Below are positions 45,245 to 57,953 of a stretch of DNA of 64,000 nucleotides, one piece after another. The stretch covers positions 1-64,000 of the forward strand of contig KN832578.1 in the NCBI GenBank assembly GCA_000827205.1, written 5' to 3'. Source of the DNA: Plicaturopsis crispa FD-325 SS-3 (Eukaryota > Basidiomycota > Agaricomycetes > Amylocorticiales > Amylocorticiaceae). The stretch's first letter is position 1. Each line of letters opens with the position of its first letter. A model generated the notes under the pieces. The model saw only the letters and a program-made list of their open reading frames with translations. It was not told where the DNA came from and made no database searches. The translations under genes and the position numbers were made by a program.

Positions 45245-45810
45245 GTACGAGTCGCGGCTAGTTTTCATGCTATTTCATTTCACTGTTATCTTTAATGTGC
45301 CACTACGTACTACCGGATATCTTGTTGCTTGTACTATTACTTCGTCTCGTGTGTAGCTCAATTACATATACTAATCCATACCTAACCTTCCTTGCTTTGC
45401 ACCGTTACCGGGCAGTCGACGCTATTATGAACGTATACCTAAGTGCTAACAGAGTCCGAGACGCGGCGCCGCTTCTGCACCGTCTCTTTCAAGTTGACCA
45501 CCACGTCGATATATTTACTTGCATTTGCATAGGCAAGTACCTCAATACTTCAGTGCTTCTCACCCAATGCACGCTTCTTATGTTGCATATTGATAAGTAG
45601 CTCTGACGTGACGTGCGGGCAATTTCCACTACTTGATCTCCTTCTCCATCGTGGGTCTCCACACTGAATTCACAGTGCTAGTGAGTACATGGGCAGCCGG
45701 ACATGCACCGGCCCTGCTTGTAGAGCATAGTCAGGCAGTTGTGCTAAACTGACGAGACTTGATAGGTTCTCTTCAACGACATTGACCAGTACTGATATCG
45801 GCGTGTCTTC
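45245..45810. other. Spacer between proteins F and G
   Basis: A 101-codon frame (45295-45600) starts with a hydrophobic stretch, but it lies in AT-richer 3' flank and has no other support. Confidence 0.4.
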
Positions 45811-47389
45811 ATGCAACGCGCCGCGACTCTCCAAGGTAGTGTAGCCGACTTCCCACATACAAGCGGCCAGCAGGAGCCATCTGGATCCCAAACCATACAC
45901 ATTATTGACGATCTCTCCGCGAGATTGACGCGTCAACGTATAGATGTGGAGGAACAACTCGCGCATCTACGGACCCGATACGACCAGATGCACGGACGCT
46001 CATCGCACGAGCAATTTGTACAGTCGTTCCCCGAGGTGCACACAGTGCGCGATCGATACGAGCGACTGTGGGGCCTCCTTCGGCAAATACAAAATCAATA
46101 TACCGTATTATTTGGACCGACGCCATCGCATCCCACACAAGCTGTATCGCCAACGTCTGTATCTACCTCTCAATCGGAGGCAAAGGGCTTACAACCACAG
46201 GCATCGACGTCGTCTGTATTGCAACGTGGCCTCACAGAGACTGCAGATCGATCTGTTTCACCACGTCCCGCTAAACGACCGAGAACCACCACGTTTCGTC
46301 CTGCGTTCCTCGAAGGAAAGCCACCCCGACGGGTGTCGACGACACTCGATCACGGGAAGGGCACTGACACTACCCCGCCGAGTACGCGTACGAAAGTCTC
46401 CGAGTCGCAGGGTAGGAGCACTGCTGCCTCGAAGCGCGAGACAGATGCTGCCGTCCCAGCCGTCGCAGCGCCTACTTCATCATCGCAGCAGTCTGTCGCT
46501 CCATTGAAGAGACAAACGACGTTCCGGCCTGCCCTTCTTCACGAAAAAGGCCGACGGCCTTCCATGGACAAACAATCCACGGAGCTGTCGAATTCTGGTC
46601 ATCCGAGTGTAGCCGCCTCCCCCAACAAACTGCTCTCTTCCGCGTCGCATCCCCACAAGCGGAAGAGAAGTACGACGTTTCGTCCCGCCTTCCTCCAAGA
46701 CGAGCAGTCTCGACAGCACCCGGAAGTCCCTGCGGAGTGTGTCCGTCCCACTCAGAGCGAAAATCCTCCACCTAATAAAACTCCATCTTCCCATCTACGC
46801 GAGGTGGAGAAGAGCATCATCCTCACGTCCAGTTTCGAAAAGCCCGCTGCTCCAGTTGATAGTCTGAGGGTCGCCGTTTCGAGCGCGTCGCCTTCAGCGC
46901 GGCTGCGAGAAAATCACAGTGAGTGTCTACTTTGATATCCGTATACTTAACCTTAGCTTACATTCATCCGAAGACGCGTCAGATGCCCCAAGTGACGCCG
47001 TGCTGCCCCCCGTGCCGCCCCCCGTAGTCCGACTGAACCCACGCTGGGAGCTGCCGAGGCGCCGTTTGCTACGGTCGAGCTCGTCGAATACCAAGCGTTC
47101 CTCTTCCACGGCGTTGCCCCACTCATCCGTGCTCTGTGACGTGACCGCCCAATTCTCCTGTCCCCTCATGTCGGCACATGAGGGATATACTCACGTTCAC
47201 GACGCTGAAGCCCAAGAGAAGATCAGGTTCCTGACGGAGCATAATCGACGTCTGATGCAGGAGCGGGAGCGCCTCGTCGAGGCGGGCAAGGTATCAGCTC
47301 GCCAGTTGACGGAGTCGCAGCACGAGAACGCACGCATTCGGTTGTTGCTGGCCGAGTGCGAAAATCGGCTGAAGTTGGTAGCTGAATGA
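45811..47389 (+). CDS. Coiled-coil protein G with TTFRPAFL repeats, 507 residues
   Basis: Exon 1 is 45811-46918, the intron 46919-46973 (55 bp), exon 2 46974-47389. The N-terminus is helical (VEEQLAHLRTRYDQM; VRDRYERLWGLLRQIQNQY). The middle is disordered and carries three copies of a short motif: TTTFRPAFLEGKPPRR, TTFRPALLHEKGRR and STTFRPAFLQDE, spaced 60-80 residues, the first preceded by PAKRPR. The C-terminus is a coiled coil (FLTEHNRRLMQERERLVEAG ... LLLAECENRLKLVAE). The repeated motif looks like a binding peptide. The family is unknown to me. Same orientation as its neighbours F and H. Confidence 0.75.
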
Positions 47390-48495
47390 GTCGGAGTCGA
47401 ACTATGACAGAGCTCTCTACGGCACGACACTCTACCTACATCTTTACTCTAAACCCAGTTCGTATTAACGCTATACAATGCAATGTCCTCGAGATGTCAG
47501 AGCTTGCTCTTGGGTGCTATTGTTCCTTGACCCAGAAAGCCCACGGATGAGTGCCAGTTTGCGTGTCAACACATGAAGCAGCTCCCGTACCAGCAGCTCG
47601 CTGCGCGCAACAGCGCGCAGGACGAGGCGCGACTTTTGGTGGCGCTACGGACGAGGCGGGCAGAATGAGAGGAGTGTAGCTTGAGCGCTGGATTGAGTCG
47701 CAGCATGGGGTATGGTAGAGGCCCAGTAGCAGTCGAGGACTCGGATTCTGCAGATACAGAGTTACCGGCACTCGGGCGTCTCCCTCAATCCGTTCGGAAA
47801 GCTCTTCGGTAGTGCAAATGAGCCCACCCCGTTCGCACCACCATTGTTATCGAAGTGTATGGGATTCGTCCGGCAGTCAGTCGATAAATCGGAAGGGCTG
47901 TGAAGATTCAAAACAATGCAAGAAGAACTGCAGAAAGGACTCGGAGGATGTGGCGTCGGCTAGAAGAAGGTTTGGAGCCCACGTCCTTGCCAAACAACGC
48001 ATCTCCTAATTAGGATTATAATATCTCCTATTTTACATACGCGGTTGTCTGCGGTTGTGCTGTCTCCATGTTGTTCACTTACAACGCTAAGCCGTCCACT
48101 TTCTGTGCTTACGGTCTACTTCACGAATCCTCCACGAATACTGTACCAATCTGCTTCTGCTTTGTTAACACTTAGGATACGGAGGAGACTAGTTAGCTGG
48201 GATTGGAAAAGATCTGGTGACGGGTGAGTAAAGTAATCTATTTGCAAGTAGTTCTTGTTTACTCACGTTAGATTTCAAACTTGAAGTGCGCACGCCGCAA
48301 ACCACGTCCAATACGGCCTTGGAGTCTATCTGGCTCTAGCCGTCCTAACCGCTTTTCGGGGCTACTTTCGCGCTGTCTGTCAAACGCGTCCCCTTCCTAC
48401 TAAGGTCACACTAGTCTCCCATACGAAAGCAACGATACCACACGACAAATCAATCTCATTGTATCACTAAAAGCCATTTTGCTCCGCACTGCTGG
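47390..48495. other. 1.1 kb spacer between proteins G and H
   Basis: Only short frames are present. Nothing is recognised. Confidence 0.45.
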
Positions 48496-49943
48496 ATGAG
48501 CTTGGACATACAAGTCAAGCTGCGTGGCTCACGTCGCGGCAACTCTCCTCCGGGGCCGCTGGAGTGCCCACGGCCCATCAAACCGAGCACGCTAATTGGA
48601 AATCGCGCCCCCTCGATTAACCGAGAACCCTTACGCCTTCGCGGGAGCATTGCGATGACCCCTAGGACCGAGAATCTCACTCTAGAGAGAGGTGCCACCG
48701 AGCCACGCCCCAGCAGGACTTTGAAAGGACCTGCTGTGTCCTACCCTATCACGCGCACCCCCAGTCGTCCCGCCTCGGCTCGATCCTCTGATGTGGCTGC
48801 CTCGGTGCGAACATCCAGCACTGCTCCAACCACGCGAAGCAGGCGGACGTCTCCGGTGTCTGTGGGGCTTCGTACTGCGACGGCCCGCCCACCGTTGCGG
48901 ACACTGACTCGGCCACAGTACATCATGACTTCGGACTCCCCCGCAGCTCGGATCAGCGATAGAGGCAGAGTGAAGAGGAAGGCCGACGTTGACCCCGATG
49001 TCATTGATGGCGGCGCTGCAAAGCGGCCGCACCATGATGTTGCGCATGCTACACCCGAGCGTCTCCCGTTGCATCCGAGCGCGGACGTGTCGATGTCCTC
49101 GGTCAGAGGCACCGAGTCGCGTGAAAGGGAGGTCACATCGCCCCAGCACACCGCAGTGGCCTCCAGCCCGTCAACACCCGCGCGCCGACGCCGATTGTCT
49201 CTCTTAACTGAGCGGCTAGCCCGTCAGCTGAAGTCGCCTGCGTCCACAACCTGCGGGTCGCATGCGGGCGACGGGGCAGTGGATGGTGCTTCTGCTGATG
49301 CCGACGTCCACGCCAGCCCAGCCACCAAGCGCAATCAGCGTAGCGATGTCACTCGTAAGCTCCCTTCCCATAGCGTCTCTAGAACTAAGCGCATGTGTCT
49401 GACTCTGAAATGTCCAAGGCAATGCCGTATCCCCTAGGAAATGCGGATCTGGCAGACTGTCCAGAGCCAGCAATCTCTTTGCCGACCTTCCGGATCCGCT
49501 CGACTCGCACTTCTGTCAGTACATTTGCACATGCGCTCCACGCAGCACCTTTTCGCATGCTCACTAAAATCATCTCCCTCTCAACATAGTGAAGGCAGTG
49601 TCTGAGTACGTCGCAGCCGCAGACCGTGCGCGCGAGGAGGCGGATCGCGCTCGCCAGGCGGCAGAACACGCACGCGTCCTCGCCGAGCGTGCCCGCGACG
49701 ATGCAGAGCGCGCCCGCGAGGCAGCAGAGCGGGCGCAGCGCCTTCTCGAAGCAAGGTTCCGGCGCAACGAGCCATGCGGTAGGTCGTACCATACCATGTA
49801 TCTCCAAATCGTATTGCTCACTGAGTGTAGCAGCGCTATCTGCGGAGGCGGAGCTGCTGGCAGAGAAGGCGGCGCGTGCGGATGCAGAACGCAGGCTGGA
49901 TGCGTTGAAGGCCCTTTTGCGGGAGAATATCGCGCAGGCGTAG
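48496..49943 (+). CDS. Coiled-coil protein H
   Basis: The first exon (from the ATG at 48496) encodes about 300 residues of disordered, Ser/Thr/Pro/Arg-rich sequence with basic patches (RVKRKADVD, GAAKRPHHD, ARRRRLSLL), suggesting nuclear targeting. An exon at about 49590-49777 encodes an unbroken coiled coil of RAREEADRARQ and RARDDAERARE type heptads. The last exon, about 49832-49943, reads LSAEAELLAEKAARADAERR and ends ALKALLRENIAQA. The donor of the first intron is not certain (a GTAAGC near 49354 is one option). The end exon resembles the tail exons of proteins C, D and E. Confidence 0.6.
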
Positions 49944-50498
49944 CATGCGATCCTTGTTTCCTATTTGCAGCCGATGTCTGGGTCTGGTTGCTTTCGCGTT
50001 TTGTTTGCTGTCGTACCCATCCTCTGTGCTCTACCTTATATCTTGACGCTGCCATTATTTTCCTATTTCCTTCATGCTACACTTAGATTTCTGGGGTGCG
50101 GGTAGGGGAGACGTAGTCGTCGGTGGACCGGTTTAAATGATCATCACGAAATTAATGACACCTCGTGTCGGCCTTCAGTTCTCTGATTCCAACCTCCAAC
50201 AAGTCTAGAGTGGGGATGCTTGCACGCTGTAAATTTCACTGCTAACGACGTCAAAAATGATATTCAAGATCTAACAATACTGGCGACCAATCCATGGCAG
50301 TGTGTGTAATATATATGAAGCGTAAGGTAGCAAGTACTGTGCCATATATATGTTATGATAGAACGTTTGAGCAAGTAAATTTGAGGAAACCGCAGGATGT
50401 ATCATATGTGTCGGAGATAGAGTAGTAGCAAGCAGGAAGCTAGATATATGTAACGTACTTAATCTGGAATATTTTAGCTTTATCTGCAACGCAGAGCT
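49944..50498. other. Convergent spacer
   Basis: A gap between protein H and the 3' end of SMC6. It is AT-rich and nothing is recognised. Confidence 0.5.
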
Positions 50499-53400
50499 CT
50501 ATGACGGCTGCCGTCTTTCGGGATCGTCCATTCGGAGAACTTTGAGCCCTGGTTGGGGTCGGATGTTCGTCATATCCTGAGGGGTGATGAATATGTACTG
50601 TTTACTATTCGAAGCCAGCGCGCTATCGATCTGCAAGATGGAGATGGGATGTTAACAGGCAGCACTCGGGGACTAACCCTATATTAGAGCACGTACCATC
50701 ATTTTCATGCTCGTCCTGCGATTGACAGCGTCCATACAGACGTCGAATTCATCTATATAGGCGACGATGCTGAGTATCGAGACAATGTAGACATTGCTAG
50801 CAGACTGACCGAGGCAACGGAGAGGGCACCTCACAGTCTCCCATAAGGCAAGAAGTAGACAGATGGTCGAATATGATTTCTCCCCACCGCTCAGAGACGC
50901 CGGATCGTGCAAGCGCTGTGATCCGACTTGGTCGTCTTTTTGGACCTACAGGATGCACGTGTCAAGGCGAAGCCGCATTTATAGAGCTACAATGTTACTA
51001 ACCTTGATCTTGAGAGTGTGTTCTTCGTGGTCCATATCTATACGGCCGTAGTATCCGCGAGCCGAAAGATGGTACTGGAAAAATATCTTGCAGCTCATAG
51101 AGCAGTACGCCCGGAAGTCAGTCCAACGAGCCCAACGACAGACCAGAGACGCGCGTAGAGCCTGTGACGTTGCATCAGCGTACGGTGGCTGATGTTTCTG
51201 AGTTGATCAAGTGCCTTTGTCAATTTCAGGAGTCCTCGATATTCTTTTGTAGCTTTCTCGTGGGTCTCGCGCGCCTTTCGTAATTCCGCGTGCAATTCTG
51301 CTACAGACTTTGGGTTCCTAGCGAGGAGTAAGGAGCGAATGTGAACACATCTACACTTTCGTGACGATGACGGAAGCAACATACTGCCGAACGTGGGTTT
51401 GCAAAGCCGCTTTGAGCACAGCGAGTTGACGCTTTAGTTCAGGGACCGTACTTTCCGTGTCGACCTTGGCTCCGAATTTTTCTGCGGATTCGACATAGTT
51501 CTAGAGTTGAGACTAGGGTTAGCACAGGTGGGTCAAAGCAAAAGTATCGAGGACGTACCGTATATGTCGCCTGAGTATCTTCTACTGTGACGCGTATGCC
51601 GTTCACACTCTCCTGTTCGCGCTGTAGTTTGTCTAGGAAATGCTCGTGATCATGGAGGGCGGTGGCACGCCGCTCGGCGACACCCTCCAGTTCAGCCTAC
51701 GAACGATTATCAGGTTCAACGCACGACCGACTAGATCACTCAGCTCATCTTACCGCGATGACCTGCCGAGCATCTTCAGACCCTTGTGCCGTTGCCCGCA
51801 TCTCGTCGCTCTTTGTCTGCAACGACTGTATCTCAGTCTCCAATTCCACCTTCCGCGTTTGCAGGTGCTTGAACTGTTCGATAAGGTTCTCCTTCTCAGT
51901 TTCTCGTTCCTAAAGAAAAGGTCAAGCTTAGGTATACGATGAACAGCGCCTGAATCGCGCACCTTCTTGAACTCTAGCTTAGCTGCCAGAGCAATCGGAG
52001 CATCCTCTTGCGCTTCGAGTTCTAGTTCCTGCAGATTGGCTTTCTGCGCTCGTAACTGTTTATCGAGGTCCTGTCCTCGAGACTGCAAACTATGTCAGCC
52101 TAGTGCAGATGATGAACAGAAAATACAAACCATGCACTGTTGCAATGCTTGGGACGAACGTCCTTTGTCCACGTTGATAGATTCGACCCGCCTTGACAAT
52201 TCCAGGAGCGATCCCGTATGACGCTCTTTCTGGACATTGAGATCGCTGCGCAAACAAGTAAGCGACTTTGTTGAGGAGAGATTTGAGTTAAGATTTACCG
52301 GATACGAGCTGACACGTCGCTCTCTTTCTGAAAGAGCTGCATTCGTAGATCGCGAGGCTGCATTCTCTCGTATGCTTCCGATTTACGGCCCCCGTCACTG
52401 GAATCAAGCATTAGTGGGAGACATATAGCATGATGCGCAAGACTTACGCCCAACGTGTTACTTTGTGCTTGTCGGCTGTCACGACGACACCCTTTCCTCG
52501 TAGATTCATAAGCTCTTCCGCTTCTTTCTGAGTATGGGTAACGTATGTCTGCTCTATCCTTGAGCTGTTGATAAATATGCGCCGGACATAGTCATCTTGA
52601 ATCTGAGGAGATCAATATGAGGGGGAACACATGAAGAACTATGAAGAGTAGTGGGGCTCACTCGTAGTAGGCGAAGAGGAGTCAAGAATTCCTCCGGTAA
52701 TTCCTCATAGTCGTATATATCTGGCTGGGAGATGATGATGCGTATCCTTGGGCTACATAGAAAAGGGATTCATTGAAAGACCATCGATGAAGAGACGAGA
52801 GGACTGACTTTTCGTGACGGACCAGGATAGTCTTCAACTTATTCCTGTCTCGGGCATCTGTGATCGCGAACGACAACATCGGCCACCCGACATATATCCT
52901 CATCACCTCCGCCCACGTCTGGGGATCCTGCAGATTCACGTATGTCCCCAGCGGTCCGATAGGCACATTCCCAAACCATCTCTCGCGCTGAATGTCCGCG
53001 ATGACGCCAGGGATATTCTTTCCAAACGCTGCGAGTCGATCCTTCTGCCGAGATCGACACACGCTCAGATGCTCGTCACACTCGCGCACCTTCCCCTCCA
53101 GGGCTGCTATTTCCTGCTGTTTGGACTTGGCCTCCGCCTCGTGAGCAAGGATATCTTGTTTCAGGCGGTCGCGCTCCGCAGCCGCGTCCTTCAAGTTTGC
53201 TTCGAGGCCTACGATTTGCGACTTCGTCTCCTCGAGGCGGCCCATGATCTCCTCACGCCGGCCTCGGTGTTGAGTCTCCAGATTCTGCGATTCGACGGCG
53301 ATCTCGTGCTCGAGCCGCTCTATATCCCTATTGCAATCCTCGAGCGATTGATTGATTTCGCGTTCGTCGCTCTACCAGAACCAAGAGCGTTTGAGTGTGT

Positions 53401-55037
53401 ATAATTGACGAAGCAATGCGTCTGGACTCTACGTACCCGCAGATCAAGCGTCTCCTTCCTTTTCTCTCTGAGATCGCTGCTGAATGCCTCGCGCTCCTTC
53501 CAAAGTCGGTCAGAGGCCTCCTGGGCCTCGTTATGGCGAGCTTCGAGGTTCGTGATTTGATTGCTAGTCTCGTCAACACGAGCCTGTGCCGCGTCAGCTC
53601 CTGATGCATGCTTTCCAGCCTCAAACAGGATGCTCACCTTCGCCTCGTCTATCCGCTCCTGAACCTTCTCAACTCGACGCTCCGCTCCGGCGAGCTCGTT
53701 ATGTTTGTCCTGCAACTCCTACTCTCGGCGTGTCAGGCGTGCCCCACATCATCATTCACTGCAGCGTACGAACCTGTTCTTGTTCTGCGACATATGCCCA
53801 CGCGAGCTCGGTCATCAGCGTCTTCTCCGTAGCGCGTTGCTCCTGCGCTCTTACGGCCTGCGCATGGGCCTGCACAGCACGCTCCAAGTCATCCTTGAGG
53901 GCGGGCATGTCCGTAGACTTTCGACGGAGCGCGGATTCGGTGATCCCGATGTTTAGCTGGACGAGTTCATACTCCTCTTCGAGTTGCTGGAGCTGGGTTC
54001 CTTTCATAAACAGCTGCAATTGGATATCTTAATTTTGAATAACGATGATGCAGTTTGGAGACTACGAACTGCATATGTGTTAGTCGGTTTCGTGGTGCGA
54101 ATAAACTCCCTAGATCAATGTTAGGTAAATCAATACTAATGAGATGCGAGACACGATTACCTCGAATGATCTGTCAGCTCAAGTTAGCATGCAATATAGA
54201 GGACACGACGTTGAGTTCATACCTTGTGTGAGGATATTCAAAGGATTGTCTACCTGAATTCCAACGCAGTCGATGATGGCATCCAAGTCGGCCCTCTTTG
54301 TACCGACAGTGGCACCCTTGTGATTGCGTATCTTGAATGACGACGATCCTTGCTTCGTAAACCGACGGGTGATTGTGATACTTGAGCCGAACAGATCGGG
54401 TCTGTAAGCCTCATCACCCTCGTTCTTGAGCGTGACTGAAACTTCCGCGGCGCTGCGAAACATGATGTCAATACCTCGTCCTGAGCCTCTCGGAGTCGCA
54501 GACTTACGCTTGTCCTTCACGTATGAACGCTTTCAAACCCGCTCCTCTTCCGGTATCGGCGGCTTTCCCACCTAGGGCGATGGTAATGGCACTTAGCACT
54601 GCACTTTTTCCACTGCCGTTGTGGCCAATGATGAAGTTGAGCTGATCTCCAAGTTTGAAAAAGCAACGCTTATGGCACATGAACTGGTGCATCTCGACGG
54701 ATTGAATGATTCCGTGCTGAGCCACCGTCTACGCTGGAAGGTCAGTACACTGTGCCTTTGATTGATATTGGCGACTCACGCCAGCCTGTCCCTTCCCTGC
54801 GTCTCTCTTGGCCTCTATCACTGCCCTATATCGTTCCTCTGCGGGGTCCCCTCTATCATCATCTTCCATTGGGTCATCCTCATCATTATCATTGGACGGT
54901 TGCGCCTGATCTGGCTCAGAACGATGCGCAGATGCTCCGCGCGACGCGTCCGAGTCGCGTCGCGAGCGTTTGGAAGCGCTGCCAGAGCCACTCTCCGCGT
55001 CTGAAATGGATGCGTCTGAAAGCCTGCGTTTAGACAT
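50499..55037 (-). CDS. SMC6: SMC6, structural maintenance of chromosomes protein 6
   Basis: About 20 exons read as a complete SMC6. The N-terminal exon (55037-54777) is acidic/basic. The next has [20 protein letters not shown] and the Walker A loop [14 protein letters not shown]. Then follow [28 protein letters not shown] and long coiled-coil exons. The hinge region lies around 53000-52480 ([38 protein letters not shown]). The C-terminal head has the signature [19 protein letters not shown] (50880-50830) and Walker B-side [13 protein letters not shown], and the end is [16 protein letters not shown] ... DPERRQPS at 50499. SMC6 pairs with SMC5 in the nuclear SMC5/6 ATPase complex for DNA repair, replication stress and silencing of extrachromosomal DNA. 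It is divergent from protein C across 390 bp. Confidence 0.95.
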
Positions 55038-55428
55038 ATCCTACGTGAGCCACAGTAGTTTGTCGTGGTGGTGGTACAGAACAAAGCCGCACCATCCAAG
55101 GACGTTTTTACTTGTCCCGGCGGTGGCGCCTATCCAAATGCTTCGAATTGGTCTCACGGTCCAACTAATTCCAATCCGGCTTCCTGCAACGTGGTTCGCG
55201 CACTTTGCAAACTCGACAACATTCCCCGAACATATCCTTTCAATCTCTCTTACCTATCAGCTTTCCATTCTCAGCATCATGATACAATGTAGTACTGCAA
55301 AGCTGCGCAGTGCAAGCGCTGCCGATTTCAATGTGTCCCACTATCACGTGGCGACTTTGCACTGTAAGACATGGGCAATTTTCGCCTCTGCAAGTTTCAC
55401 GCTGATACGACGTGTTTACAGCACAAAA

Positions 55429-57106
55429 ATGGCCCATTATCCGAATGCATCAAAGCGTTTGCCGTGGGTAGACCTCCCACTACCAGTCTCCAAATTACCT
55501 TCATCAAAACTCTACCCTCCCGAGTCGAGTTGTTTTTACACCGACGCTGACGATGACTACCGCTGGCCGCCACCGAACTACCCGTATAGACTGGACACAG
55601 TGAACCACAGACGAGTCATCTTCTACAAGATGCGTGGGCACGGACACCCGCCAGCAGACGTCGGCTACCCAGGGGATATCTACGTGGACACCCAGGAGCC
55701 CCTACGTCTATACCATCGGCACTCCAGCAATTGGGTCGAAGCCCCCGCGCAGGCTATTGCGTCTGGCCGTATCATGCACCCATACGCACCTGCGTTTCTG
55801 TTTGGTGGACAGTCCGCTATGACAGTCACATGGATGTCGCCACAATCTATCCGGTTGACAAGGGAGAGCGCCGCAGAAATGCGCAGGTGCGCCGATCCTC
55901 GCAGGCCGGAACACCAGCAGCAGTACGGGGAGAGAGACCGAGGCCTCAAAAGGCGATTGTCTAGCGATCTAACAACGGAGTATCCGCGAGCAGGGAAACG
56001 GACGAGGTCGCGGCGGCTAGGTAGGCTATCTTCTCTACGCTCTCCGCGGGCTGTTATCTGAAGGCTACACCACAGGCACTCCTACCGGCCCTTCTTTTCA
56101 AAGAAACAAGGCTGGATGGAGAGGTACGTACGCCATGTTCAGATCGCTGATGTGAAGTTCATCATAATCTTCAGCAGGAGAGAAGCTCCCGAATTTGCCT
56201 CCTATATCAACAGGAGAAGGTGCGTCTATCCCCTGTGTCTGAGGTATGCTTTTTACGAGCTATTCTGTTAGTCGCACGGGAACCTCCCTCTGTCACTGAA
56301 ATAGGTACGCGTGATTTGGCCTTTATTGGTACCTTTTTCTAACCTAGAATCATCTAGCGCCGGACAGGATCGATAATGTCGCGCGTCTCACTTCTGAAGA
56401 GTCCTCTCCGTCCTCGTTCTATGGGAATCACGACGATTTCAGGGATCCTGTCGTCTCTCCTACAGACACCCACGTCAACGCAAATCGAGCTCCCTCTGAG
56501 CAAGGGGAGGTCCCCGAGACGCCTCCTGCCAGGCGGCGTGGCGACCAAGTAGCCGAGGATACGCCCCCGTCTGGCATGCCCGAAGCTGCAGCTCTGCAAG
56601 ATGAACCCAAGCTCGAGGACCGCGGCAATGAGCAAAACACCTCATGCGCTGAGGAAATCGAACTCGTCGCAGAGAACGGTGAGCTTCTGCCCATCTATCG
56701 TGTGAACGTCCTGTGTTAATGCTTAAGTACTCCTAGTTCGCCGAGTCCTAGCATCCGTCGCACGTGCCCGCGATGCCCAGAAACTCGCTGAAGATGCGCG
56801 CGACGCGAGCGAGCGGAGCCGTGCCGACGCATTGCGCGATCGTGATTCGCTCTCTGCTGAGCTCCTCGATAGGGATCGGCTACTCGCGATCTCTGCTGGG
56901 AAAATCACTGACGTTGAAGACGAGCTGGGGACATATCGGAAGGAGGTTTCGAGACGTGCGTACGCAGTTTCTCGTCATAGCTGGGTTGGCATTGATGACA
57001 TGTGCCTTTTACAGTGACTATGTTGCTTCAAGCGAAGGACGAGAGTCGACGGAGTGCTGAAAGTAGCTTGAGGGATGCTCTACGCATTCTTTCGGAGACT
57101 GCATAG
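55429..57106 (+). CDS. YPGD-head coiled-coil protein C (novel family)
   Basis: From ATG 55429 (MAHYPNASKRLPWVDLPLP) the head contains PPNYPYRLD, FYKMRGHGHPPADVGYPGD then IYVD, RLYHRHSSNWVE and HPYAPAFLFGG. It is followed by a basic linker (KRLSS..., AGKRTRSRR). Later exons are an acidic/Pro linker (about 56390-56680, with VPETPPARRRGDQ), a coiled-coil exon (about 56738-56955, ARARDAQKLAEDARDASERS) and a last exon (about 57014-57106) ending LLQAKDESRRSAESSLRDAL-RILSETA. Head and tail both match protein E closely. Unknown function, inferred nuclear. The exon between 56050 and 56390 is not fully resolved. Confidence 0.7.
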
Positions 57107-57953
57107 ATTCCAAGCTGCGACGAGCTGAGTGATCTGATACCCTCTTACTACCTACTATCCCTTATATTCCTCGATGTTGCGGAGGTGCGGTCTATTTAAT
57201 TTCATTCAATGTAATCTCATACGCGACAGGAATGATTCTCGCAAGCTCGCTCCAGGACTTCACAAATTTTCTTCAGGTACTCTACATAGGGAAATGGACT
57301 CGGTGGTCAGATTTCGGAGCATGGAGAGGTGTAAGCATCCATCCTAAATCGATCATATGATTACCCTAAGCAGGAACCAACAAAGCCCCTCCCTCGACGA
57401 GCGCGTTCGTACCGGTCACAAAATCCGCCCTTATCAAATACAGGTAAGTCTCCACCACATCATTGACCTTGCCCATCCGCTTCACCGCCTCAGCTGACAC
57501 GCACCTGACGAGCCCCCGATTACGACGATTTTCTTTCTAGACAGATTGTTCTGTGTAGAATGGGGAGCCCGTGAAAGGTGAGATTGGAGCGCAGCAACCT
57601 TGATCAGGATATAAAGCCTTCGATCCACTCCGAAGCCCTAATCTCCGTCCAATTCGAGCGCTGCTCAGCCTCTGGACTCGCAGGACATTCAGTGGTGCTC
57701 GACCCACCTTGCTCATTCCTCGACCCACTGTTAGCTCCGCTGCGACTGCTCATCTGACGTCGTACTCACGACGGCTCTTGGTGCGTGATTACCTTTACAT
57801 ACCCGTTCTATCTTCACGAACATCTATCTATGGGCCATCGTTCTGTCGACAAACGATTAAATCGAGAATATAATATAATGCTGGCGTCCAAATACACATT
57901 GTTTTCCAAATAGTCCGATGCGTGCACAGATAGTTCCCGAGCTCTCCGGCACT
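57107..57953. other. Spacer between proteins C and D
   Basis: A convergent gap. Apart from the SDR relic (57363-57560) I see nothing. Confidence 0.55.
57363..57560 (-). pseudogene. Relic of a short-chain dehydrogenase (SDR)
   Basis: On the minus strand LSRKKIVVIGGSSG, the start of a Rossmann-type SDR with its glycine motif, is followed within about 10 bases and in a different frame by AEAVKRMGKVNDVVETYLYL ... ADFVTGTNALVEGGALLVPA and a stop, the usual SDR C-terminus. The catalytic middle (Ser, Tyr-x3-Lys) is absent. The remnant is therefore an internally deleted gene and cannot make an enzyme. Confidence 0.75.

Noticed and set aside
45295-45600. 101-codon frame with hydrophobic start
   Set aside because: It lies in the AT-richer 3' flank of protein F. 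The hydrophobic run is not a convincing signal peptide and no conserved feature follows.
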